The position numbers and the translations under genes were made by a program. This document shows positions 20,439 to 27,225 of a stretch of DNA of 32,399 nucleotides, piece after piece. How positions within the stretch are numbered: the stretch's first letter is position 1; each line of letters begins with the position of its first letter. Under the pieces are notes generated by a model that saw only the letters and a program-made list of their open reading frames with translations, had not been told where the DNA came from and made no database searches. The DNA lies in IMG/VR virus record IMGVR_UViG_3300027847_000003, positions 1 through 32,399 of that record. One strand, written 5' to 3'. Origin of the DNA: a virus.

Positions 20439-20584
20439 CGCTCCCCCCGGTATTCCTCCGCGAAGTATTCCATCCGGTCCAGCTCGGCTTCCAGGTCGTA
20501 TGCCTCACACCGTGCACACGCGCAGCTCGGCAGGCACTCGTCCTCGATACGCTCGCCGCACTCACAGAGATCGTCCTCGGTCAT
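20432..20584 (-). CDS. Small Cys-rich acidic protein (50 aa)
   Basis: Start chosen at ATG 20584 (MTEDDLCECGERIEDECLPS), with an AAGGCGAAGGC ribosome site supplied by a repeated basic-peptide sequence. The frame is open upstream to ATG 20677, giving 81 residues, but that part reads the basic peptide module in the wrong frame. Six Cys (CECG, ECLPSCACARC) suggest metal binding. The protein is acidic and ends in a helix (ELDRMEYFAEEY). Confidence 0.6.
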   Translation of the reverse strand: MTEDDLCECGERIEDECLPSCACARCEAYDLEAELDRMEYFAEEYRGERW

Positions 20585-20677
20585 GCCTTCGCCTTTCGGG
20601 GCCGGGGTTTCCGCGCATTGAGACGGCAAGAAATGGTCTTTTTCTCGGACTTGCCCTTGGCCGTCCCAGCGGCTCAT
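20581..20677 (-). pseudogene. Frame-disrupted copy c of the CRLNARKPRPRK micro-gene
   Basis: In the frame ending TGA at 20581, the codons read KSEKKTISCRLNARKPRPRK, matching copy b at 20674-21099, but a stop lies at the very start of the module and no start codon follows it in frame. The ATG at 20677 opens a different frame that runs through into the next gene. A 27-base block (20590-20616) is identical to 20983-21009. Confidence 0.6.
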
Positions 20678-21099
20678 GGCCGCACCCGGTATTCAAACGT
20701 GCCCGGAGAACGGCGCTGGCGCTCCACCACGTAGGAGCCAAAACGCGATTTACGGAGATCGCGCATTCTCGCGCTGATGCTTGCCTCCGGAATATTCAGG
20801 CGCTCATGAAGCTCGGCCAGTGACCGCCACACCGGATAGCGTGCCCGCATGTATTTCCGCACCGTCGCCAGTTGCCCCGTCAGCCGCTCGGCATCTTTCG
20901 CTGGCTCAAAGGTCGCCCCGTCAAAGGCTGGCTGACGAGTAAAAAGATCCGGTTGAGTCATGCCCGCCACTCCATCGACTCCCGCCTTTCGGGGCCGGGG
21001 TTTCCGCGCGTTGAGACGGCACGCGAGCGTCTTTTTCTCGGACTTGGCCTTGCCGCCGAGACGGCCAAGGGCAACGGCGGCGTGGAGTTTCCTGCTCAC
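20674..21099 (-). CDS. Basic CRLNARKPRPRK peptide (copy b) fused to a winged-helix protein (141 aa)
   Basis: GTG at 21099 has a strong AGGAGGT ribosome site. Residues 1-38 are the basic micro-peptide (AVALGRLGGKAKSEKKT and a basic RPRK end). After a short linker, residue 47 is a Met (20961) that would suit an independent gene starting MTQPDLF. Residues about 65-141 contain a winged-helix pattern (RSLAELHERLNIPEASISAR) found in small phage DNA-binding proteins. The fusion lacks the stop that separates copy a from its neighbour. Confidence 0.72.
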   Translation of the reverse strand: MSRKLHAAVALGRLGGKAKSEKKTLACRLNARKPRPRKAGVDGVAGMTQPDLFTRQPAFDGATFEPAKDAERLTGQLATVRKYMRARYPVWRSLAELHERLNIPEASISARMRDLRKSRFGSYVVERQRRSPGTFEYRVRP

Positions 21100-21110
21100 A
21101 AGGACACCTC

Positions 21111-21287
21111 CTATCCCTTCTGGTCAGAGTAAATTCGATACAATCGATCTATTTCCTCTTCGCCAGCGTAGAAAACGTCGTACCGGTGTTGGACGGCGGA
21201 CTGATAATTCTTGTATGCAGTGACCTTCATGCTCGCGTCCCTGATCTGGGCGTCCGTTCGTCGGCTGGCCTCTTGTGTCTTTGTCAT
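21111..21287 (-). CDS. Small hypothetical protein, apparently leaderless (58 aa)
   Basis: ATG at 21287 is seven bases beyond the -10 of the promoter at 21294-21322. The product is charged and helical (MTKTQEASRRTDAQIRDAS) with a Tyr-rich centre (YKNYQSAVQHRYDVFYAG). The TAG at 21111 is followed by a strong ribosome site for the next gene. No family recognised. Confidence 0.65.
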   Translation of the reverse strand: MTKTQEASRRTDAQIRDASMKVTAYKNYQSAVQHRYDVFYAGEEEIDRLYRIYSDQKG

Positions 21288-21293
21288 GCCCCT

Positions 21294-21322
21294 AATCTAC
21301 CGAACCGCTTAGCTAATGTCAA
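21294..21322 (-). promoter_or_regulatory. Sigma70-type promoter, apparently leaderless
   Basis: TTGACA (21317-21322), a 17-base spacer and TAGATT (21294-21299), just after the stop of the NinB-like gene. The predicted start coincides with the ATG at 21287. The -35 and spacer closely match the promoter at 16181-16209. Confidence 0.7.
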
Positions 21323-21325
21323 CAC

Positions 21326-21766
21326 TTATTTTGCGGTCTTCGCGTGCTCGGAGTCTTCGGCCCCTGCGTCCGGTGTGATAATTCCAAAATTCGTCACCGC
21401 CCAGTGCCTCACATCGTCCACAAAGGCGCTCCCGTCCTCGTGCCCCATCTCAGCCAGCGACACGCGCAACTTGAGCGGGTTTGGCTCCGGCTGCAACCCG
21501 CGCAGCTCACGAATGATCGCGTCGTGGACTTGATCTATCTCGTAGTTCTTGTAGCCCAGTTCGTCGGCAATGATCGGGTAGACCACGCCGAACAAATAGC
21601 CCAACATCCCCGACGACTTCCGCCGCGCCGCTGCCTTGATCGTGACGGTGACGGGCTTGTTCTTGAGCCGCTGGAGCTGATACTTCCGCAGCGAGGACTC
21701 GGACGGCTCCATGATCAGCTTGCCGTCCTTGTCCACCACTCCGCGCCATGCCGGGGTCACGGGCAT
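21326..21766 (-). CDS. NinB-like recombination protein (146 aa)
   Basis: Features of the NinB/phage recombination group include a basic N-terminal part (KNKPVTVTIKAAARRKSSGM), a helix (LGYLFGVVYPIIADELGY), and a C-terminus with AFVDDVRHWAVTNFGIITPD. NinB-type proteins bind ssDNA and assist recombination. It follows the annealase, exonuclease and SSB-like genes, which supports the assignment. Confidence 0.7.
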   Translation of the reverse strand: MPVTPAWRGVVDKDGKLIMEPSESSLRKYQLQRLKNKPVTVTIKAAARRKSSGMLGYLFGVVYPIIADELGYKNYEIDQVHDAIIRELRGLQPEPNPLKLRVSLAEMGHEDGSAFVDDVRHWAVTNFGIITPDAGAEDSEHAKTAK

Positions 21767-21768
21767 GG

Positions 21769-22008
21769 CTAAAAGGGCACGTCCTCGGCCGTGATCGGCG
21801 CGACAGGCTCGTCCGCGTGGCCGTCCGGCTGGCTCACCGCCTCCCGTGGCTTCGCCTTCAACACGCGCCAGTCGGGCGCCTTGTCGTTCGTCTTGTCCGT
21901 CTGCTTGAACATGACCACGCGCTCACCGTTGATCGTGCCCGTCATATACGGCCCCCTGCCGCTCGTCTTCTCCCACATCGCACCGATCTCATCTGGGTTC
22001 CTGGGCAT
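21769..22008 (-). CDS. SSB-like or DUF736-like protein with acidic C-terminal tip (79 aa)
   Basis: Short beta-type protein (YMTGTINGERVVMFKQTD, then KAPDWRVLKAKPR) ending ITAEDVPF, which resembles the acidic D-x-PF tip that bacterial ssDNA-binding proteins use to recruit partners. It sits between exonuclease and NinB-like genes. It could bind ssDNA during recombination; it is shorter than a canonical SSB. Confidence 0.65.
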   Translation of the reverse strand: MPRNPDEIGAMWEKTSGRGPYMTGTINGERVVMFKQTDKTNDKAPDWRVLKAKPREAVSQPDGHADEPVAPITAEDVPF

Positions 22009-22667
22009 TACCGCTCCTTTCGCATGGTTTCGAGTGCCGCTACTTCCGCTTTTACCGCGTCCAGAAACGCGATCACCCGCGCCTCACAGTCCGTGATCGC
22101 CGCCTCGTCCCGCTTGTGCTCGACCACCAACAGCGCCAAGTCTGCCGGGAGCCGGTCGTCGAAGCTGGCGAAATACGCCATCGGCGCACCCGTGAGCCAC
22201 ATATTGAACGTGACTTGCGGCATGTAGGCCGGAGGCACCACCCCCGCCCGGAGATACCCGATGTGCGTATGTGTCTTCGGGCACTTCACTTCGAGGATCG
22301 CCTCCGGGGCGCTCACGTCCCCAACATGCCCATCGAGCGAGCACCCGGCCTGTAAGGTGTCATGGCTGAGAAAGCCGCTCGTAGAGGCCAGCAGCCCCGT
22401 TGCGGCCTCAAATGCGGCGAAGGCGTCGGCCTCCTTGTCGATCCCCCGCTGCATGTGGGCCGGGAGGGTAAATTCTTCCTCAAGGCTCATGCCGGTAATG
22501 CGCTCACAGGCCAGTTTCAGGATCAGATCCCGCCGCGCCACGGAGATCTCGCCCTTCTTCCGGCCTTCCTTGTAGAGCACGTCGGCCACGCTGCCGGTCA
22601 GTCTGCCGGCTCGCGAGGCAAACCACTCAGCCGAACGCTGGGGGTCATTCTTGACGGTGTAGCTCAT
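22008..22667 (-). CDS. YqaJ-type (lambda exonuclease family) recombination exonuclease (219 aa)
   Basis: The PD-(D/E)XK core is visible as D112 (SLDGHVGD), E126 and K128 (ILEVKCPK), with the preceding basic helix and the following HIGYLRAG and YMPQVTFNMW regions typical of YqaJ nucleases. It would resect double-strand ends 5' to 3', giving ssDNA for the annealase encoded just upstream. ATG overlaps the annealase TGA. Confidence 0.9.
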   Translation of the reverse strand: MSYTVKNDPQRSAEWFASRAGRLTGSVADVLYKEGRKKGEISVARRDLILKLACERITGMSLEEEFTLPAHMQRGIDKEADAFAAFEAATGLLASTSGFLSHDTLQAGCSLDGHVGDVSAPEAILEVKCPKTHTHIGYLRAGVVPPAYMPQVTFNMWLTGAPMAYFASFDDRLPADLALLVVEHKRDEAAITDCEARVIAFLDAVKAEVAALETMRKER

Positions 22668-23299
22668 GCCGCCGCCTTGTCGGCCCCATCAGCGGCCACC
22701 TTGAGCGCGTCCGTGGCGCTCTTGCTGGTCGCCTTGCGGAATGCCTCGGGGCTGTCCTTCCACGCTTCGCGCAGCGGGATCGTGCCCTTCACCGACTCGT
22801 CCTGCAACGCCGTGAGCCAGTCGTCGTAGCCCTCTGGCTTGGCTGGCTTCGTCGCCTCTGGCGTCGTGGCGTCGGCGTCGTTATCCCCTTCGGTGGGGAT
22901 GCAAAACGTCTGAAAGGCCGCGTATTTGTAGGCTGCGCTCATCGCCTTATTCGTGGCCTTGTCGGCGCTATCCTGTGCCTCTCCGAACGTCCGAACGGTA
23001 TGACGGCTCTCTGGATTCTTGGCCGCCACAAAGTCAAACTCGGCCTCGACCGTGACGAAAAACTGCGCCGATCCAGATCGGGCGGTTCGCTCCACACATT
23101 CCCGCGACAGGATACGGGGCAAGATCACCAATTTGTGCTCGGCCAACATCGGCGCGAGCGCGTTATACACGTCATCAATGCCACGGAAGCTATACCCCTG
23201 CTGGACGTTCTTCCGCCCCTTCGCAATGCCGCCCTTCGCCATATCTGCGCTGACGAGCGAGATCAACTCGTACACCGTCGCCTTCGTCACTGTGTCCAT
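22664..23299 (-). CDS. erf: ERF-family single-strand annealing protein (211 aa)
   Basis: Start at ATG 23299 (MDTVTKATVYEL), behind a GGAGAAGGGGAG ribosome site. The family motif GYSFRGIDDVYNALAPMLAE lies at about residues 35-55, followed by a core beta region and GEAQDSADKATNKAMSAAYK. The C-terminus is Ala/Lys/Asp-rich and probably flexible. ERF proteins form rings on ssDNA and pair with exonucleases in phage recombination and genome circularisation. Confidence 0.9.
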   Translation of the reverse strand: MDTVTKATVYELISLVSADMAKGGIAKGRKNVQQGYSFRGIDDVYNALAPMLAEHKLVILPRILSRECVERTARSGSAQFFVTVEAEFDFVAAKNPESRHTVRTFGEAQDSADKATNKAMSAAYKYAAFQTFCIPTEGDNDADATTPEATKPAKPEGYDDWLTALQDESVKGTIPLREAWKDSPEAFRKATSKSATDALKVAADGADKAAA

Positions 23300-23397
23300 G
23301 CGCTCCCCTTCTCCCACATCCACCGCACACCCTCGACCGCGCCCCAGACGATCAGGGCCAACCCGAGCAACCCGAATGCCGTCAGGGCTTCTGCCAT
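23287..23397 (-). CDS. Small single-pass membrane protein (36 aa)
   Basis: ATG at 23397; residues about 6-24 are hydrophobic (LTAFGLLGLALIVWGAV), followed by a Trp/Arg-rich end (EGVRWMWEKGSAWTQ). It overlaps the annealase start and the previous micro-ORF. Membrane topology or function cannot be stated. Confidence 0.55.
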   Translation of the reverse strand: MAEALTAFGLLGLALIVWGAVEGVRWMWEKGSAWTQ

Positions 23398-23462
23398 GTC
23401 AGCCCCGGAATGCGCTTGTTGAAATCTTCCGCCAGCAGCCGCGCCAACAGGGAGGGCGTCAC
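23382..23462 (-). CDS. Micro-ORF (26 aa)
   Basis: GTG at 23462 overlaps the TGA of the zinc-ribbon gene (GTGA), and the end overlaps the next ATG by 16 bases. The product starts MTPSLLARLLAEDFNKRIPG, plausible as one helix. Support is limited to gene packing. Confidence 0.4.
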   Translation of the reverse strand: MTPSLLARLLAEDFNKRIPGLTWQKP

Positions 23463-23590
23463 TTCCCCCCCTTCCGCACGTTCCAGTAGGCTGATTTGCA
23501 TTTTCCGCACTGACGCACATCCGCCTTACGCGGCAACCACTTATGCCCGCAGCGCAGGCAGTGCAGTCGTTTCCCGAGGCTGATCTTCAT
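23459..23590 (-). CDS. Zinc-ribbon protein (43 aa)
   Basis: ATG at 23590 is probably leaderless from the promoter at 23598-23626. The pattern CLRCGHKWLPRKADVRQCGK followed by CKSAYWNVRK is a compact zinc ribbon (C-x2-C, then C-x2-C) with the W-x-P-R and K-S-x-x-W features shared by many short phage zinc-ribbon proteins. It may bind nucleic acid or act in transcription. Confidence 0.75.
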   Translation of the reverse strand: MKISLGKRLHCLRCGHKWLPRKADVRQCGKCKSAYWNVRKGGK

Positions 23591-23597
23591 GTGCCGT

Positions 23598-23626
23598 AGG
23601 TTATCGCATAAGTAAACCTATGGCAA
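23598..23626 (-). promoter_or_regulatory. Sigma70-type promoter for the recombination block, near-leaderless
   Basis: TTGCCA (23621-23626), a 17-base spacer and TAACCT (23598-23603). The A of the zinc-ribbon ATG (23590) is eight bases past the -10, so little or no leader is expected. Confidence 0.6.
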
Positions 23627-23688
23627 GAGGCAAAGCTATACAATGTAGGCATGGGTCAGGGACGATCCATGCGCGGGGCGTATGGGTG

Positions 23689-23937
23689 CTACTTCGGCGC
23701 GACGATATGCACGGGCGCCCCGGTGACGACGCGCAGCCCGATATTGATCAGGTTCGTTACGATCAGCACGGTGCCGGGAGGCAGCGGGAGTATCTGGGTG
23801 AGTTCCGCCGCGACCGAGAGCACGTTGAACCAAAACGTCTTCGATGTCCACAATGATTTTGACACGGCAGCCTCCTGTAATAGATTTACGAGTGTATTGG
23901 CCTTGCGGTAGACCTTCCACATGGTGATCGGGTTCAC
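23689..23937 (-). CDS. Phage membrane protein, holin-like (82 aa)
   Basis: GTG at 23937 overlaps the endolysin TGA (GTGA). SLWTSKTFWFNVLSVAAELT and GTVLIVTNLINIGLRVVTG form two hydrophobic segments, as in small phage membrane proteins near lysis genes. It could be a holin or antiholin; the position after the endolysin suits either. Confidence 0.7.
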   Translation of the reverse strand: MNPITMWKVYRKANTLVNLLQEAAVSKSLWTSKTFWFNVLSVAAELTQILPLPPGTVLIVTNLINIGLRVVTGAPVHIVAPK

Positions 23938-24341
23938 GGCGTGTCCTTTGTCCCGCCCTGCGTCTGCGTCGGCATCCACCTCCGCCCCGGTCGTACGTCA
24001 ATATGGACGAAACTGCGGTAGCGCCCCAGCCCGCGCACCGCTGGGACATGATCGCGGATATACGTATGAAACCGGGCGACTGTCCAGCCATTCGGAGGCC
24101 GGAGGTCGAGCGCCCGGCCTTGGAGGTGTTGACTCTTGCGTGCCCCGCCGATCTTCCGGTTGTGGCTCGGCGTCCGGTAGGCGCTGTTCACGCCGATAGG
24201 CAGCCCACCACAGCCCGCACGGATCGCTTCAAAGGCGCCCACAAGGTCCCGGAGTCGCGTGGCTCTCAGGGCCAGTGGGTAGGGTGTGCCGTCCTTGCAC
24301 GCCAGTTCCGACCAGCTCAGGTGTTTGGAGGGCTTGCTCAT
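23934..24341 (-). CDS. M15-family peptidase endolysin (135 aa)
   Basis: This zinc peptidase would cut peptide cross-links of peptidoglycan. The motif SAYRTPSHNRKIGGARKSQH followed by LQGRALDL gives zinc ligands H72 and D79, and FVHIDV gives H113. The Y-R pair (about 55-56) is also typical. No signal peptide is visible, so it probably needs a holin. It is flanked by two membrane-protein genes with ATGA and GTGA junctions. Confidence 0.92.
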   Translation of the reverse strand: MSKPSKHLSWSELACKDGTPYPLALRATRLRDLVGAFEAIRAGCGGLPIGVNSAYRTPSHNRKIGGARKSQHLQGRALDLRPPNGWTVARFHTYIRDHVPAVRGLGRYRSFVHIDVRPGRRWMPTQTQGGTKDTP

Positions 24342-24574
24342 TGAATCACCGTGTTCGACTGCTCCCGACAGTGGCGCTCGATCTTTTTCATACGCTCAAC
24401 CAGTCCGATGCTCGAATCTCTCTCTGTCCCGAATACCGCGACGGACACCTGCATGAACGACACGCGTATCTCGCGTAGCGTCCGGACCAGCGACCGAACG
24501 ATCGGAACGAAGACCAGCCCGAGAAGGGCGACCAGGAGATCCCCCGCATCGACCGTCCAGTTGAAATCAATCAC
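24338..24574 (-). CDS. Small membrane protein, possible holin (78 aa)
   Basis: One hydrophobic segment (LLVALLGLVFVPIVRSLV, about residues 13-30) is followed by a charged cytoplasmic-type helix (RMKKIERHCREQSNTVIQ). The start is GTG at 24574; its stop overlaps the endolysin start. Location directly before an endolysin suggests a lysis role. Confidence 0.7.
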   Translation of the reverse strand: MIDFNWTVDAGDLLVALLGLVFVPIVRSLVRTLREIRVSFMQVSVAVFGTERDSSIGLVERMKKIERHCREQSNTVIQ

Positions 24575-24590
24575 GGCAACCTGCTAGACT
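24561..24590 (+). promoter_or_regulatory. Plus-strand promoter candidate, leaderless
   Basis: TTGAAA (24561-24566), an 18-base spacer and TAGACT (24585-24590). The A of the ATG at 24597 lies exactly seven bases past the -10. The spacing parallels the minus-strand leaderless promoters. Confidence 0.4.
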
Positions 24591-24596
24591 TTGGCA

Positions 24597-24689
24597 ATGG
24601 TAGACGATGACGTAGAGGCTGCCGATACCGTGCTCACAGTGTGGGCGTGCATTGCCGGCGTCGTGTTTATCATCACGGCCCTACTGTGA
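24597..24689 (+). CDS. Plus-strand micro membrane protein (30 aa)
   Basis: An acidic N-terminus (MVDDDVEAADT) precedes a single strongly hydrophobic segment (VWACIAGVVFIITALL). The gene is the only credible one on the plus strand; it lies between the last ejection-type gene and the lysis genes and overlaps the former by nine bases end to end. There is no Shine-Dalgarno sequence, but a promoter fits a leaderless transcript. It could modulate lysis; chance cannot be excluded. Confidence 0.45.
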   Translation: MVDDDVEAADTVLTVWACIAGVVFIITALL

Positions 24690-26042
24690 CGACTCAGAGG
24701 AGTGTGACGCCATAAGCGCCTGAAGCGCCCGCGTAAGTTGCGGCCCGTATTGCCCACTACGCGCCAAGCCTACTCCTGTTCGAGTCAGTCCCCTCGGGGT
24801 AGCTAACGCTGCGCCTGCCAGGGCGGTAGCGATGCCAGCCTCCGCGCCTCCGCCAGCGCCCACAGCCCCGCCCGCGCCTAACCCTACCAGCCGCGACAAA
24901 ATGTGCCCGGTGTTCCCAGACTGATCGGCGGCCTTAGCTAGATTCCCGAGAACTTGCGTGCGCTGGTTTACTCCTCCGAGGCCAGACACAATCGCCTCTA
25001 ATTCTCTCCGTAACCCCGTAGCGACAGCCACATCTGAAGCGGTCTGTGCCCCTGGAACCGGGCCACCGCGGCTCATAGAATCGTAGGCCGCCTTTGACAA
25101 TGCCTGCAAACGGCGCTTGATCGCCTGCGCCTCAACAATGGGTATACCGTTCGGGTGCTGCGCGATCAGTTCGCGGCCTTGCGCTAATACCTCAGCAATC
25201 TCCCTGCTGGCCCCCGAACGACCCACAGAAACATCAAGGGATAGATCGCCAATTACCGTATCGAGTTCCCGCGCCACCGTCGTCGGTGATACAGTCCGCG
25301 CCCCGGCATCCTGCGCCGATTGAATCATCGAGTCCGCTTGTTGTCGGTTCCCTGTCCGCAGGGTTGCCGCACGGCCAGAGCCGCCAGTCGTCAACGGAAT
25401 ACGCTCGTTGATACCCGCGTCGATCATGTCGTCCACGCCGGTCATGGCTGGCCCTCTGATCTTTTCCTTCAGCGTGCGCGGGAGTAGTCCAACCCCTCCC
25501 CTGTACGCCTGTCGCCCGAGCCATGACGCCCCACGACCTAGACCCTCGATCCCGCCCTGAATGGCTCCGTTGACTCCAATGTCTGTTGCGGCCTCTCGCG
25601 CTGACGACGGCGCTTGGTCCCCCGCCATCCGTGCGTCTATCTGACTGATCGCTTCTCCGCCAGCCCCGCCTAACGCTGCCCCTGGGATACCGCCGAACAT
25701 CGCACCTATCGCCCCGCCCACCATAGGCAATACTTCGCGCCCCTCGCGCACCTTCTGGGCCGCATCCCGGTCGGCCATCGCCATCACTGCTGGGAAGTTC
25801 TCTCGGGTCATCACACCAGGATAGCCCTGTAAGCCAGCACCAGTCCACGCCTGCGGCACGTCCGGGTCGCTGCCCACGGTGCTCTGCCCCATCATCCCGC
25901 GTGTGGCATCAGGTGGCAGTGTGGCTGCGGGTTGCGCGTATGCCGCGACCGCTTCCCGCGCCTCTGCCTCTGTGGGCGGACGATCCCCCTCGATGTCATA
26001 CTGCTGGCCGTCAATTTCCACAATGTAGGTCTGCTGTGCCAT
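24681..26042 (-). CDS. Internal virion / DNA-ejection-like protein (453 aa)
   Basis: The protein is Ala/Gly-rich with glycine-zipper hydrophobic stretches (MVGGAIGAMFGGIPGAALGG, about 105-125; LVGLGAGGAVGAGGGAEAG, about 395-413) that could insert in a membrane, and helical connecting parts. Such proteins in podoviruses form the ejected trans-envelope channel. The N-terminus (YIVEIDGQQYDIEGDRPPTE) is a small beta domain common at the start of phage internal proteins. It is the last gene of the structural series. Confidence 0.7.
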   Translation of the reverse strand: MAQQTYIVEIDGQQYDIEGDRPPTEAEAREAVAAYAQPAATLPPDATRGMMGQSTVGSDPDVPQAWTGAGLQGYPGVMTRENFPAVMAMADRDAAQKVREGREVLPMVGGAIGAMFGGIPGAALGGAGGEAISQIDARMAGDQAPSSAREAATDIGVNGAIQGGIEGLGRGASWLGRQAYRGGVGLLPRTLKEKIRGPAMTGVDDMIDAGINERIPLTTGGSGRAATLRTGNRQQADSMIQSAQDAGARTVSPTTVARELDTVIGDLSLDVSVGRSGASREIAEVLAQGRELIAQHPNGIPIVEAQAIKRRLQALSKAAYDSMSRGGPVPGAQTASDVAVATGLRRELEAIVSGLGGVNQRTQVLGNLAKAADQSGNTGHILSRLVGLGAGGAVGAGGGAEAGIATALAGAALATPRGLTRTGVGLARSGQYGPQLTRALQALMASHSSESSQ

Positions 26043-27220
26043 CAGCGCAGCCCCAGCACGCGAAACCCGCCACTAGACGGGGGCGGGGCAGACCCGTCAC
26101 CACGAATGCGATCTGGTTTCATACTTGAAAAGGAAATGACCTTCTCCATCGCACCCCTGATCTCCATCAACCGCTCTAAATATGTTCCCTCGCTTTGCGC
26201 CGTCTTCAACATGGCTGCCGCGTTTTCCAATACGCTCAATTCGCGCTCGCTTAAAGCCCCAAATCCAGTCGCCCCGGTGCGTGACTGCGCCTTGAGTTCG
26301 CGCAATGTGTTGATGTCCATTTTCGCCAAGAGGCTATCTATGGCGAATATCGCATCCGACTGGTCACTCATCCCAGGCAAACCCAACCGGGCAATCGGGG
26401 CCGGGACTCTCGCCCCGCCTACTACCTTCTTCGTATTGTCGTTTAACCTGAATGCCCCAGACTCATCGACGACCATCAGCCTATCTAATTCGGTCATCAC
26501 GCCGTTGGCGAAATCTAGCTCCCCAACACGCGCCCGCTCACCCGCTAATCTGGCGTCCTCCTGTTTCTGGTTCGCCGTATCGACCTGCGTTTGCAGTAAC
26601 TCATTCCGGAGGGCGCCCGTTTCCCGCTGGCCCTGTGCGGCAAAACTCGCTATGTCTACCCGTGCCTGATTAGACGCTTCCGATCGTTCGGCGCTGGCCG
26701 CAGCGGTCGCTGCCGCTTGTTCGGCTCTAGCGGCCTCGGTCGCCCGCGCCGACAGGAAACGGCTCCCGCCACGCATAACCGACTGATCCGGCGCCTGGTT
26801 TACCCCATAGGTGGGGATATAGTCATTCTCAGCGCTCTCGGCCTCCACCATTGGACCCTGCGATATAACCCCTGGGACGGTTTGGACCTGCCCCCCATAC
26901 CCCTGCTCAGACAACATCGCGGCAGTCTGCTCATCCACCGGATCGCCTGGGAGCGCGTTCCCAGCGATCGTCGTGGCCCTCCGGAATAACCGCTCGTCGT
27001 CCAGGCCCGTCTGTGTCAACTCCCGCAGTCGGGCCGACTCCTCTACTTGCTGCCGCTGAACGGCGATGGCTTCTGACTGGCGCTGTATGTCGGCGTTCTG
27101 CTTTTCCATCGCGGCGGCATCCAACATCCGCTGGCGCTCCTCCATTTTCCGCTGAACGAGAAACTGCTGGATCGCGTTCCCGGCATCAGCGCCGGGGGAC
27201 CGGAAGTCATAGCGGGGCAT
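26042..27220 (-). CDS. Coiled-coil internal virion-like protein (392 aa)
   Basis: A long charged coiled coil (about residues 20-75) is followed by an Ala/Glu-rich helix (about 165-245), and then a motif RELKAQSRTGATGFGALSER, found in internal proteins of several podoviruses. Its TGA overlaps the next ATG by one base (TGATG). A DNA-ejection role is inferred from composition and neighbours. Confidence 0.7.
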   Translation of the reverse strand: MPRYDFRSPGADAGNAIQQFLVQRKMEERQRMLDAAAMEKQNADIQRQSEAIAVQRQQVEESARLRELTQTGLDDERLFRRATTIAGNALPGDPVDEQTAAMLSEQGYGGQVQTVPGVISQGPMVEAESAENDYIPTYGVNQAPDQSVMRGGSRFLSARATEAARAEQAAATAAASAERSEASNQARVDIASFAAQGQRETGALRNELLQTQVDTANQKQEDARLAGERARVGELDFANGVMTELDRLMVVDESGAFRLNDNTKKVVGGARVPAPIARLGLPGMSDQSDAIFAIDSLLAKMDINTLRELKAQSRTGATGFGALSERELSVLENAAAMLKTAQSEGTYLERLMEIRGAMEKVISFSSMKPDRIRGDGSAPPPSSGGFRVLGLR

Positions 27221-27225
27221 CTCAG

